Below are positions 39,447 to 49,453 of a stretch of 54,324 nucleotides of DNA, in pieces. The position numbers were made by a program, and so were the translations under genes. The DNA is from Zelonia costaricensis. Its lineage: Eukaryota > Euglenozoa > Kinetoplastea > Trypanosomatida > Trypanosomatidae. The stretch spans positions 1 to 54,324 of the forward strand of contig JASAOO010003398.1 in assembly GCA_030849075.1 (NCBI GenBank), given 5' to 3'. Under the pieces are notes generated by a model, which did not search any database, was not told the DNA's origin, and saw only the letters and a program-made list of their open reading frames with translations. Each line of letters opens with the position of its first letter. Within the stretch, counting starts at the first letter, position 1.

Positions 39447-39638
39447 GGCACACACACTTCTACACTCACAAGGGACCCCAGGGCTCATCAGCTTGATTCC
39501 TACCTTGCTTCCCTTTCCCGCCCCCTAGATACTTCACTTTGTGAATCCCCTCCTCTTTCATTGAATGCAGCGTGAGGTGGTTTGAGGTCCGTTCCTGCTG
39601 TTTTTTGGCGCTTCCTTCCGCCAAACCTGTGTCTGTCT

Positions 39639-39655
39639 GTGTGTGTGTGTGTGTG
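39639..39655 (+). repeat. (TG)n microsatellite
   Basis: About eight GT units, preceded by TGTC repeats. Confidence 0.9.
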
Positions 39656-40576
39656 CAGGTTGTCTCCTGATGAGACTGCTGATGCATTGCTGCTCTCGTG
39701 TACCTTTGGGAGTGCCGTGTCGCGGTGTGGCGTGTTGCACTCATCCCCCCTTTTCACCCCCTTCTCCGTCACCTCTCTTCCTTTCTCGTCTAGATCCTCG
39801 CACCGCTTCTCCACCTTTTGTTTTCCTTTCGGTTTGAAGCGACTGCCCTTGTTTCCTTTGTCACTGGCGGAGTTTACGTCGTTGGTCGTGTGTTGGTGCA
39901 GGCGCGTGTCTAGGATCGTGATGATCAACAGCAAGCTGCCTGTCGTGGACCTACGCCAACGAGGAGGTGAGGGGAGGGCGGTTGTGTGGGAGCGCATTGT
40001 CTACTGTACCTGTTCACCGGCTCCTCTCCGGCCCCCCCTCTTCTTGCCCCTACCACTTTCCGCAGCGCGGGGCGCTGCTCCCTCCCCTTCTCCTCCACGA
40101 GTGACCGCCTCTTCTTTCCCCTGGTGTGTATCCTCACTTGTCACCTCTGTGTACGAACAACTTAAGCAAACGACGGCAGCAACACGAAAGAAAGCGAAAA
40201 CAAAACGGGACCGGGCGCAAGGCGGCGCTGGTCGCTCAGCCGCAAGCGGGGACGAAGCGAGCGGCAGTGAAGCGACCAGCCTCCCTTCTCGCTCTCTTTC
40301 TCGGAGAGTTGTGCGCCCTCACCGACTCACTGAGCACCCGCTGCCAGTGGCGTGCCGCTCGGCGCACTGCTGCCCCCCCCCCCCCACCATGGCGCAGTGC
40401 CGTGCATCTCCATTCGTCGCCCTCACGAGGTTGTGACGATGAGGGTGCGCAGCGATGCCACATTTCTGTCCGACGCACGACGAGACGTGCTGCATCGGAC
40501 CTGCTCGCGCATGCTCGTGTTCCTTCCCATCCCCTCACTTCTCGTCCAACACCTTGTTCGGGCACGCCGTCATACC

Positions 40577-40583
<7 letters not shown>

Positions 40584-40611
<28 letters not shown>
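40584..40611 (+). repeat. (CA)n microsatellite
   Basis: Fourteen uninterrupted CA units, 90 nt before the A-rich tract. Confidence 0.95.
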
Positions 40612-40614
<3 letters not shown>

Positions 40615-40700
40615 CGCACTCGTTGACTGCCGTAACTCCGTCTCTTTCATCTCCACGCACTCTTTCCTCCATCGCGCAGCTCTTTTGAAGCTCCCAACCC

Positions 40701-40780
40701 AAAAACCGAAATAACAAAAAACAAAAAAGAAAATTCCCTAAAACCAAAAAAAAGAAAGAAAGTCTAAAAAGGAAAAAAAA
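40701..40780 (+). promoter_or_regulatory. A-rich tract upstream of PABP2
   Basis: An 80 nt stretch with 57 A, in a genome region that is otherwise C/T-rich, directly followed by a T-rich tract. It could be a poly(A)-binding protein site in a long 5' UTR of PABP2, or part of the polyadenylation zone of the upstream gene. The composition is observed; the role is inferred. Confidence 0.45.
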
Positions 40781-41439
40781 GTTTGTTTTGCTCTGTTTTT
40801 CTTGTGTTTGTGCGCGTCTTGCGTCTGGTTCTGTCCCGGTGAGTTTTCCTTCGCGTCTTCTCGATCTTCAGTGGTGCTCTTCCGCCTCGCGTCCTTCCTT
40901 TTCTCGATTTCCCGCCCCCCCTGCATCACCGAACATCCCCGCCCCCCTCCTTCAGCCCCCCTCCCTTCTGCAGCATCCCCGCCTATTGACCTCGCGTCGC
41001 CCGCCGTCTCGCTTCGTCGCTTCGCTGTCTCGCCGCCCGCTCTGCCCGTCTGTTTCCCTTCCGATTATCATTCTCAACCCCCCCCTGTAAGAAGCACTCT
41101 TCCTCTACCACCTCTCCATCGATCTGAGTGCACTCGCGTGTTGATCGCTTTTCGCCTCACTCACAGACGCTGTTTCTGCTCGCCTTCGTCTACCGCCCCC
41201 CAGCTCGCTCACCCTCCAAGAAGCTCTTCGCCCCCCCTCCCTCTCCCCACTCCACTCACGCGCGTGTTTAGTGTTTTCTTTCTGTCTTGTTTCCGCTCAG
41301 CGCCTTCCTCTACCCCCCGCCCTTCTTTCCGCCGCGCTGTCCAGTGGTCGTGTTCGACTCTTTTTTGAGTGCTTGCACCTTCCGTCTCGTCTCCGTAGCC
41401 TGTGTCGCGCAGTTGTTGTTGTTGTTGTTGCCTCGTCCC

Positions 41440-41523
41440 CCCCTCCTCCTCCTCCTCCTCTCTCTCTCGGCGTCTCTGCTTTCCTCTCCCTCGTGGCCTT
41501 TCCCTTCTCTTCTGCTTGCCCAG
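41440..41523 (+). promoter_or_regulatory. PABP2: Putative trans-splice acceptor for PABP2
   Basis: An 80 nt C/T tract ends in GCCCAG with AG at 41522-41523, giving a 71 nt 5' UTR. Alternative acceptors lie at AG 41299-41300 and AG 40870-40871, so the leader could be much longer. Confidence 0.6.
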
Positions 41524-41594
41524 GTCCCTTTCTACCACTCTCTCCCCCCTCCTCCATACGTGTCTACCTACCTACCTCACACACGAAGTAAACC

Positions 41595-43352
41595 ATGGCC
41601 TTCTCTGGTCCGAACCCCTCCATCTGGGTCGGTGGCCTCGACCCCGATCTGCAGGAGCAGAAGCTCTACGACTACTTTGTTCGCATCGGCCCCGTCGCCT
41701 CGGTGCGTGTGTGCGTCGACTCCGCCACGCAGAAGTCGCTCGGCTACGGCTACGTGAACTTCCAGGACCCCGCCGATGCCGAGAAGGCGCTCGACCAGGC
41801 CGGCTCCAAGCTCGGCTCCCGCTACCTCCGCATCGCCAAGATCCAGCGCGACCCGTCGAAGCGCCGCTCGGGTGTGAACAACATTCTCGTCAAGAAGCTG
41901 CCCAAGAGCGTCGACACGTACGCGCTAAAGGAGATGTTCAGCAAGTTCGGCCGCCTCACCGCGATTGGCCTGGCGTGCGACGAGAACGGCGAGTCGCGCG
42001 GCTACGCCCGCATCTCCTTCGAGCGCGAGGAGTCCGCCGTCGAGGCGGTCAAGGAGATGGACGGGATGGAGATGGACGGCCAGGCCATCGTCGTGGAGCG
42101 CTACCAGGCCCAGCACCGCGATGAGCTGCTCAAGCAGTTCACGAACCTGTACGTCAAGAACCTCGACCCCACCGTGACGGACGAGAAGCTGCGCCAGTTC
42201 TTCGCCAAGTACGGCGAGGTGAGCTCGGCCAAGGTGCGCGACCTCGGCGAGGTGCCCAGTGAGGCCGGCCTCGGCTACGTCGCCTTCGACCGCCACGAGG
42301 ACGCCGCCCGCGCCGTGGAGGAGCTGAACGGCAAGGAGTGCGAGATCGCGAAGGCCGGCGCCCCGCTCGACGTGAGCCGCTTCCGCTCCCGCGAGGAGCG
42401 CCAGCGCGACCGCGAGCGCCAGCGCCGCGAGCGGGCGCAGCAGCACAGCAAGTACCCGAACCTGTACGTCAAGGGCTTTGACGACACCGTCACGAGCGAG
42501 CGCCTGGAGGAGCTCTTCCAGCGCTACGGCGAGACCGTGTCTGTGACGGTGATGATGGACAAGGAGACGGGCATGTCGCGCTGCTTCGGCTTCGTCTCGA
42601 TGAAGGACCAGAACGCCGCCTCGCAGGCCATCCAGGAGCTGAACGGCAGCACCTTCCTCAGCCCCCGCCCGCTCTTCGTCACGTACGCGCTGCGCAAGGA
42701 CGCGCGCCGCCAGAACCTGGAGGAGCGCAGCAAGCAGTTCCGCGTGCGCCAGAACCCGATGGGCGGTCCGGCCATGGGCGGCATGCCCCCGATGGGCTTC
42801 ATGGGCCCGCAGATGTTCAACAACGTCAACATGCCCTTCATGAACCCGCGCGTGCCGATGATGCCGATGAACGGCATGAACGGCATGAACGGCATGGGTG
42901 GGATGGGCGGCATGGGTGGCATGGGTGGCATGAACAACATGGGCAGCATGAGCGGAATGGGCGGCATGGGCGGGATGGGCAGCATGGGCGGCGTTGGCGG
43001 CATGGGTCGCCCGATGGCGCCAAACGCGATGAGCCAGATGCGCTCTCGCCCGATGCCGCAGAAGCCGCCGATGCAATCGCTGATGCCGCAGCAGCACCAG
43101 CCGGCGCCACCGCAGGGGCAGAACCTCGCCGCCGTCCTCGCCAACCTCAACCCCGAGCAGCAGAAGAACGTGCTCGGCGAGCGTCTCTACAGCTACATTG
43201 TCCGCAGCCACCCGTCCGTGGCGGCCAAGATCACTGGTATGCTGCTGGAGATGGACAACTCGGAGATTCTGAACATGCTTGACTCGCCGCCGGTCTTGGA
43301 CAGCAAGATCGCCGAGGCCCAGGACGTGCTCAACCGCCACATGAGCGTGTAA
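41595..43352 (+). CDS. PABP2: Poly(A)-binding protein 2
   Basis: The 585-residue protein has the classical cytoplasmic PABP layout: four RRMs (about 8-85, 95-172, 184-265 and 289-370), a linker, and a C-terminal MLLE/PABC domain (about 510-582, with KITGMLLEMDNSEIL). RNP motifs are intact, for example GYGYVNF in RRM1, NLYVKNL in RRM3, and NLYVKGF and CFGFVSM in RRM4. The RRM3-RRM4 junction is lengthened by a charged Arg/Glu stretch. The linker is unusual in being Met/Gly-rich, with repeated GGM and NGM units at about 427-472, instead of the Pro/Gln-rich linker of animal PABPs. PABPs bind mRNA poly(A) tails and translation factors. Among the trypanosomatid paralogues, RRM sequence and length suggest PABP2. 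The start has an ACCATGG context shortly after a strong splice tract. Confidence 0.93.
   Translation: MAFSGPNPSIWVGGLDPDLQEQKLYDYFVRIGPVASVRVCVDSATQKSLGYGYVNFQDPADAEKALDQAGSKLGSRYLRIAKIQRDPSKRRSGVNNILVKKLPKSVDTYALKEMFSKFGRLTAIGLACDENGESRGYARISFEREESAVEAVKEMDGMEMDGQAIVVERYQAQHRDELLKQFTNLYVKNLDPTVTDEKLRQFFAKYGEVSSAKVRDLGEVPSEAGLGYVAFDRHEDAARAVEELNGKECEIAKAGAPLDVSRFRSREERQRDRERQRRERAQQHSKYPNLYVKGFDDTVTSERLEELFQRYGETVSVTVMMDKETGMSRCFGFVSMKDQNAASQAIQELNGSTFLSPRPLFVTYALRKDARRQNLEERSKQFRVRQNPMGGPAMGGMPPMGFMGPQMFNNVNMPFMNPRVPMMPMNGMNGMNGMGGMGGMGGMGGMNNMGSMSGMGGMGGMGSMGGVGGMGRPMAPNAMSQMRSRPMPQKPPMQSLMPQQHQPAPPQGQNLAAVLANLNPEQQKNVLGERLYSYIVRSHPSVAAKITGMLLEMDNSEILNMLDSPPVLDSKIAEAQDVLNRHMSV
42871..43011 (+). 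repeat. Met/Gly codon repeat in the PABP2 linker
   Basis: Tandem nine- to twelve-base units of the ATGGGC/GGCATG type encode the NGM and GGM repeats of PABP2. Third positions vary between copies, so the protein repeat appears selected beyond simple recent slippage. Confidence 0.85.
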
Positions 43353-43744
43353 GCGGCGTCGCCGCCCACCGGAAGGGGAGCGCGGGAAAGAGGCGCGGCT
43401 GCGGCGAGCGCTGGAAGAGGTGAAGGGTGTGGTGGGGCTCCAGGGAGCTCCGCCGTGGCGTGCGGCGTTGTCCGCATGCGGCAAAGTAGGAACGATTGGA
43501 AGAAAGACAGAAAGAAAGGAATGGAATACGACACGAGGCTGTGCCCAGCTTGCGTATTCCTTTGCTGGCGCGGCCGCGCCGTTTGCTTTGTTTGTTGCTT
43601 TCTTTTCTTTTTTTTCGTCCCCTTCTCGTGTCGATGTCCTTACGCGCCCTTGGTCATTGTGTGTATGCAAGTGTATGGAAGTGTGTCCTGTGTGTCTGCC
43701 CGCGTCTGTCCGGTTTCTCTCCGCCGTCTCCTCCGTCTTGATCA

Positions 43745-43769
43745 TTTTTTCTTCTTTTTTTTTTGACAG
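43745..43769 (+). promoter_or_regulatory. Strong acceptor-like site with no large downstream gene
   Basis: A T-rich tract of about 20 nt is followed by GACAG, AG at 43768-43769, about 400 nt after the PABP2 stop. ATG 43783, in an ACCATGG context, follows 13 nt later. Confidence 0.4.
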
Positions 43770-43782
43770 CGCCGCCGTGACC

Positions 43783-43962
43783 ATGGGATGCTGGCAAGCA
43801 CCGGGCTGCCACTCGTTTGGGAGGAAACGAAGCAGAAGTGATGGAGGCAGCAGGGCGACGTGCACGGAGTGCGCAGACTTATCCACACACACACACACGC
43901 GCACACGCGAGCACACAAACCTACCCACACAGAGAGAGAGAGAGCGGTACTGCCTGCTATGA
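43783..43962 (+). CDS. Candidate small ORF starting Met-Gly-Cys (59 aa), weak
   Basis: The frame starts 13 nt after a strong acceptor-like AG, in an ACCATGG context, and ends at TGA 43960-43962. The first residues, MGCWQAPGCHS, would suit N-myristoylation plus palmitoylation if translated. The second half (THTHTRTREHTN) is a translated CA repeat and carries no information. Codon composition is not clearly coding. I list it as a possible microprotein or leader ORF only. Confidence 0.15.
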   Translation: MGCWQAPGCHSFGRKRSRSDGGSRATCTECADLSTHTHTRTREHTNLPTQRERERYCLL

Positions 43963-44221
43963 CTAGGCAACTGGTGCGGCAATCACCAGAGGACGGTGCG
44001 GGTTGAAAACGAGAAAAAACAAGACGAGTGAGGAAGTGTTGTGTTGAGGTGTAGACGTGGTCGGAGCGATTCCTGGCAACAGGTGGGGGAGAGTGCAGTG
44101 GTGGGCAACAGACGGAACTCCTCCCTCCCCCATAGAGCGCCAGAACTCTAACGCGCAGGTGCGCGTACGTGTGTCGCCGTGATGTGCGGACGCGTAGCAT
44201 CTTCTTTGTTCCCCCCTTTTC

Positions 44222-44249
44222 CTTGACTTTTTTTTTTTTTGCGCTGCAG
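44222..44249 (+). promoter_or_regulatory. Second strong acceptor-like site in the PABP2 3' flank
   Basis: A 13-T tract is followed by GCGCTGCAG, AG at 44248-44249. The first downstream ATG (44253) opens only a 16-residue frame, so if used it would yield a non-coding or short-ORF transcript. Confidence 0.35.
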
Positions 44250-47200
44250 TAGATGGCCGCAGCGTGTGCCGCGCTTTGCTGCCGCCGCTCTCTCCGCTCA
44301 CCGCCTGATTGAACGCTCCGCCTACGCCTCCTCCTCCCCCACCTCACCACCCCTCTCGATCGTTTGTTTTTTCTTTTCCCTCCTCTCTTTTGCTTCCTTC
44401 AGCGCGCGTCCGGTCGCGGGGGCGCTTGCCAACTTGCGGCCGCATGAGCTGCACTGTACGCTCTCCTGCAGGCCGCGCCGCACACTGCGGGAGAGCGCCG
44501 CCTCGCTTCCTTTTCTTCTTTATCCTTATTGCGCACTGTGTGAGTGGCTGTCGCTCGCCTGCTTTCCAGACAACCATGCGTTCGCCTCGCTTCTTTCTCT
44601 CGCCTCCCTTCTTTTTTTCCCTTGTCCCTCCTCGGTGTGTCCGTCTTGCTCGTCTTGCGCGTGTTTCGCATTGTGCGTTTTTTTTTTGTTTCTGCTTCAC
44701 ACCGGTTTATTTCCTGACCTGACTTCTGCATGTCCCTCTGCTTATGTCTGTGTGTATGTGTGTTCGTGTGTGTCTGTACGCGCGTCTGTGTGCTTTCTTT
44801 GAAGCGCTACCTCCTCTCTCTTTCTCTGTTCTTTGTTTTGGGTTTGTGTTGGCGACCTCGGGCTGCTCGGGCGTGAGCGAGTGCACCGAGCCCAGCTCGG
44901 GGGGAAAAAAAAAGTAGCAAAGGAAGAAGTTGGCGGCCGCGGATTCGACAGTGCCACATTATTCAACAGAATCAGCAAAGTGAGCAGTGCAGGATGTATG
45001 TGTCTGTGCGTGGGTGTTTGTCTTGTACGCCAAATGCGTTTTGTTTGCTTTTTTGCTCGCCCTGGCTGGAGTGGCGAGTGGTCGGCGCGATGCGCATTGG
45101 TGTACTCGTGTTGGCGGTGCTCGCCGATCGCGGCCGCTTCCAAGAAGCCGCGTGGGCACTGTCAAGGAAAGCGGGCAAAAAACCGGTCAACATACAGCAC
45201 AGAAGACGGCGCAGAGACAGAGCCCGGGGGGGGGGAAAGAAAACCAAACAGAAGAAAGGCAAGAAAGTAAAGCAGCGCATTAGCTTTGTCATACTCACCT
45301 CCCACCTTGTCTGGGACACTATGGCGGTAATCGAGCGCACACGCACGTCAGTACGAGCGCAACGATGACACAGAGAAGGAGGCCATCGTGGTCTGAGAAC
45401 AAACAAAGGCGAAGGAGAAAAGCGAAGAGACAGCCGAGCTTCCCCACTTCCCCATGCTCTCTTCACTCCTCCCTCCTGCTTGCGGCATCGTCATCTTCCC
45501 CTGTGACGTTTTCTTTTTTCTACTTTGAACTTGTTTTGTTGGGAACGCTCTCGTATGAGAGCCGAGCGAAAGAAAAAAAAGAGCTTCTGTTTTGTGTTTT
45601 TCTGTTTTCTAGTTGTCCTTTCCGCGCTGTTGCTCGAGTGTGTTCTTTGTTCTCATGACGGGCATGCTCCGACTCAGCTGCCATTGTCTCCCTCCTACTC
45701 CTCCCCGTCCGCCCCCCCCCCTCGCCTTCTTCGTTTTGATCTGTCCTCGTTCGCTGGCGAAGGGGAAGCTTGTCGAGGGCCCCGTACGCGTGCGCAGCTG
45801 TGCAAGCACCGTACAGCCTCAGAGCAGTTGACACCCTCGTGTGCTGATGTGTGTGTTGGCATCTGTGTCTGGGTATGTCTCTGTGCGTGTGTGTGCACTG
45901 GTGACACTGCTTTATTTTCGTTATTGTTTTTGTGGCGCGTGCCCCGACGCGCGTGGACGTTGGTTTTTCTTTGTTCAAGTGAGCGCGTGCACACACCTCA
46001 TGGGGCTGCTTCAGCCTCGCATGTACGTCTCGGTGCGTTTTTGTTCGCAGCTTTTCTCTGGCGTCTTCGAACTGGTACGTGCGTGGAGAGAGGATGGAAA
46101 GCGCGGTGCATCTGCGGTGGGGCTTGTGAACCAGCAATGCAATTCGGCAGCACCCACACCAGCGCAGGGCTGTACGTGCAAAGGACACGGCGCGCTTAGC
46201 TCCACGTCTAACGCGGGGGAGGGGGCGACGGTGTGGCTCGCTGCTGCAGCGCGCCCCGGCGCGGCATCCCTTTTTTTGCCCTCTGGTGCGAGGCGGCTGC
46301 CTTGTGACCCCAACGAGCTTCTCTGTGCTGGTGGACCTGCTTGCAACTCTGCTTCTCACCCTCTCTCGCTGTGTTGGCGCACGGTCTCGTGAGGTGCAGG
46401 CATGGATGTGTGTTTGTGTTTGTTTCAGCATTTGCTTTTTTGCCTCTTCGTTTTCCCGCCTCAGGTTTTCGCCTTCGCTTCCCCTCTTCCTGCCCACCCC
46501 CTCCCCTCCCTCCGTCACACCACTGCCTCCTGCCTCGACCGTCGCCTCCTCCTCCTCTTGGGCAGGCAGGCAACAGGCAGGCAGGCGGCGCGGGCGACGG
46601 CGCGCGTCGAAAGAGCGGGAGAGAGGAGAGAAGACGAAGAAAGAAGAGAAGACACCCATCAAGGACAGTGCGTCTCCGTGTTGTACAGCGAAAAGAAAAA
46701 AAGTTCACCTCCCCCCCCCTCCCCGCTCGTCCCCACTTCTGAACGGCACCGTCCTTCTTTTCATTCCCCTCTCCCCGCACACCTTCCTTTCCTTCCCTCT
46801 CGCCGTATGGACATTCATAATCGTTGCGCGGCTTGCACCTGCGTCCGCCCCTCTCCACATGCGCGCGCGCTTTCCCTTTTTTTGTTTTGCCTTTGAGCAC
46901 AACTCGGTTTGTTTGTCCGCGTTGCGGCGAGCGCAGACTTGGCGATTCCCCACTTCCCTACGTACTTGGACGATGGCGCCTCGCTTTCTTTTTCTCGCTG
47001 TGTTCCTCTCTTTCTGTTCAGCTGTGCTGACCTCCTTGGGTCGCGACTCCTCTTCTTTTTGTGCTGCGCCGTTGGTGGAGTGGCGACGCGTTGTGACGGT
47101 GGTTGCGTCTGAGCGCTGTTTCGGAGTCTGTTCGAGCGGCGCAGCCCCCTGCTGCACCCGTCTTCGTCTTTTCGTCTCTTCCGCCGTGTGCGGGGTTTCT

Positions 47201-48344
47201 CCGCTCCACACCGGACTCTCTGTTGTGGGTGTGGTGTGGGTGTGCTTGGTGTCAGCCCAGCACGTTGCCGCGTCGGCAGCCGACAAAAGCGTCCCACAAA
47301 GACCCATCACGGCGGACGAAAGCAATGGACAAGCGGGACAGCCTAGCGATGCCCCGGAGAAGACGTGTAAACGAGCGCGCGGCATCACCGCACCACGTAC
47401 GGTGTGTGTTTGTGTGTGTGTATGCATGTGCCCGCTGGGCTGTTGGCTTTGAAGGTACGTCGGTACGTGTGTATGTGTGAGGGGGGCTGTCAGGCTTCAG
47501 CTGAGAAAAAAAAAGGAAGATTGAGAAGGTGCAGACGAAGAAAAAGGAGATCGACTTCAGTAGTGGTGGCGAGACTCGCTGTCTGGACGAGGAGAGGCCG
47601 CGGTGCGGAAGGCCGTGTAGCAGCCACGAAAATAAAGCGACGGAGCATAAGCCAGATGGAAGCCGTGCGAAGCGCTTCGCATGCGTGATGGCTGCATCAC
47701 CGCTTCCTTCCTCCCTGTCCTTCTCTTTTCGTTGACTGTGCGAGGCGCCCGCTTCCGCAGCAATCGCCATCGACCTTGCGTCCTTTTTCTTCCTCTCTCT
47801 CTCTCTTCGCGGTAGCTCTCTTCGTCGTTTCCGTTTCTCAACACTTGGCTGACGATGCTCCGAGTCTTTCCCTTTTTGTCTACGACGTGGTTTGATCTGT
47901 TCCGGCTGTCCCTCTCTCACCGCCCACCTCGCCTCAGCCGTCCTTCTCTCTCTCCGAGTTTTTTTTTTTTTTTGAATTCCGTCTTTCCCTTCGTCTCGTG
48001 CGTCGTCTGGGCTGTAGCAGAAGGGGGGTAAAGCGTAAGAAGCGAGCGGCACGCACGCGCGGCGCATCACAGGGCGTCGAGGACGGAGAGGCCCCGGGAG
48101 GGGTGTGGGGGTGGAAGGGCACCCTGACAAGGGTGGCGCCGACACGTACACACACGCACATGCCTGCAGCGCGTGGCACGTGCGCCACTGCGGCGTGTGC
48201 GTGACGGTAGAGTTGCACGCCCTTTGACCGTGGCTCGCCCAGTCCCTGCTTTCACAACCCCACACTCCGCCGGTGCCTCCATCGATCCGTCGGCTCTGTG
48301 GTGCGCCGCGTGCCCGCCGCTGTGTTGAGAAGGCTTGGTTGGGT

Positions 48345-48671
48345 ATGAGTAAAACTATGAAGTTCTCTCTTGATAAAGCCCCAAAAAGTACACAAGCCAG
48401 GAAGAATGAAAAGAAAAAAAAAACTGAACTAGCCGACACAAAAAACGAATCAAACTCAAGCAAGGCACAGAAGCTACAGCGAGAGCAGATGACGCGTAAG
48501 GAGGGCATTGTAGAGGTGTCTGCCACGTACCGGCTGCTCTGCGGCGGCGCAGGGTCACTTGCCATTTGCGTGTGCGTGAAGGGCGTCGTTGCGTTGCGCA
48601 CCCACGCCACTGTCACGCCTTCTGCGAGGATGGAAGGAGGCGCACGCAGGCTCCCTCCACTTCCAACGTAG
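48345..48671 (+). CDS. Candidate small Lys-rich ORF in an A-rich island, weak
   Basis: A 108-residue frame starts MSKTMKFSLDKAPKSTQ and its first 53 residues are hydrophilic and Lys-rich, with A-ending codons (AAA, ACA, CAA, GAA, CTA). That is unlike every other gene here, which prefer G/C endings. The second half reverts to ordinary intergenic-like composition. T-rich sequence and AG dinucleotides occur upstream near 47958-48020. It may be a diverged or transferred small gene, a retroposon remnant, or an A-rich UTR element that happens to be open. Confidence 0.2.
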   Translation: MSKTMKFSLDKAPKSTQARKNEKKKKTELADTKNESNSSKAQKLQREQMTRKEGIVEVSATYRLLCGGAGSLAICVCVKGVVALRTHATVTPSARMEGGARRLPPLPT

Positions 48672-49211
48672 CCGGTTCTCCTTTCACAAGGAAATCCGGC
48701 ACGGAGAGTCCAGCAAGCGGGGGAGGGGGGTGCTATTCGGGCGTAGCCGACGAAACGCTGTACTTGACGTACCGAAGAGCTGCGTCTGGGCTACGGTGTC
48801 GACGCGGTCGAACGTCCCCGCTTTCGCCCTCCTCCCAGTAGGCACTGAGGCAAGCAGTTATCATCGCTCAAATTCTCAATCAACCGTCCCCCCCTTCTCC
48901 ATCTCCGTCTAAACCCCCTCACCGCTCTTCTGCATCTGTGCCCTGCGTGCGTTCGTGACGGCCGCTGCGTTCTTCTTGTCTCTTCTCGGACTCGTCCTTT
49001 TCAGCGCTCGACCGTGCCACCTCGCAGTGGGCGGCCAACGCTGCGTCTGCGGTGTTCTTTTCTTTCAACATCCAGGTGATCACCATCTTCTCACCTCCAC
49101 GTCGCAGCAAAAAAAAAAAAGAAAAAGTGAAGGGGAAGACGAGCACTCCAGCTGTAGTCACCCGACGCGGAACGCACCAGAGGTCGATCTCCTGCGCTGC
49201 TGACCACACTT

Positions 49212-49227
49212 ACACACACACACACAC
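49212..49227 (+). repeat. (CA)n microsatellite
   Basis: Eight CA units in the region before the REEP-like gene. Confidence 0.9.
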
Positions 49228-49335
49228 CACCTGTTACAACGCATACACATACACTGCTGTAAAGCCGCGCTGCCGCAGAGCTTCTTTTCGTGTTGCGTAC
49301 CTTCGACTCGCTTTGCTCCCCACCGCCGTAGCTCC

Positions 49336-49360
49336 TTGTCCTCTTTTTTTCCCCCTTCAG
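49336..49360 (+). promoter_or_regulatory. Putative trans-splice acceptor for the REEP-like gene
   Basis: An uninterrupted pyrimidine tract after the last G ends in TTCAG, AG at 49359-49360. The 5' UTR would be 93 nt and include a CA repeat. Confidence 0.7.
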
Positions 49361-49420
49361 TGTTCCGATGAGTGAGCGGTGAGGTTTTTCTAGGAGCCAT
49401 TTCAAAAGCTGAAACACAAA

Positions 49421-49439
49421 CACACACGCACACACACAC
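49421..49439 (+). repeat. (CA)n microsatellite in a 5' UTR
   Basis: CA units with one G interruption, 14 nt before ATG 49454. Confidence 0.92.
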
Positions 49440-49453
49440 CCGCGCGAGACAGG

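Larger units (their letters stand above)
39204..41594 (+). other. 2.4 kb intergenic/UTR region before PABP2
   Basis: Contains CA repeats (39426-39446, 40584-40611), a TG repeat (39639-39655), a 13-C run near 40374, an A-rich tract (40701-40780) and a long C/T-rich region leading to PABP2. The 284-residue frame at 39582-40436 is Cys/Pro/Ser-rich and overlaps frames on the other strand; I do not call it a gene. Confidence 0.65.
43353..49453 (+). other. 6.1 kb region after PABP2 without a clear gene
   Basis: The longest non-coding stretch of the window. It is C/T-rich with several strong acceptor-like sites (AG 43768-43769, AG 44248-44249, AG near 48016) that are not followed by a convincing long frame. 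Frames such as 46286-47452 (+), 45520-46662 (-) and 47252-48616 (-) are rich in Phe/Cys/Ser or Arg/Lys from repeats and overlap each other. Two weak small-ORF candidates are listed separately. It may be mostly the PABP2 3' UTR, which would be long, or contain non-coding transcripts. Confidence 0.6.

Noticed and set aside
41925..43982. 685-residue open frame on the - strand across PABP2
   Set aside because: Shadow of PABP2; it encodes His/Ala repeats that mirror the Met/Gly codon repeat.
46286..47452. 388-residue + frame in the long gap, containing an inner MAPRFLFLAVFLSF that looks like a signal peptide
   Set aside because: Its hydrophobic stretches come from pyrimidine-rich sequence, the C-terminus is a Cys-Val repeat from TG units, and codon use is not coding-like.
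47252..48616. 454-residue open frame on the - strand
   Set aside because: Composed of translated A-rich and C-rich stretches; no domain pattern, and no other gene in the window lies on the - strand.
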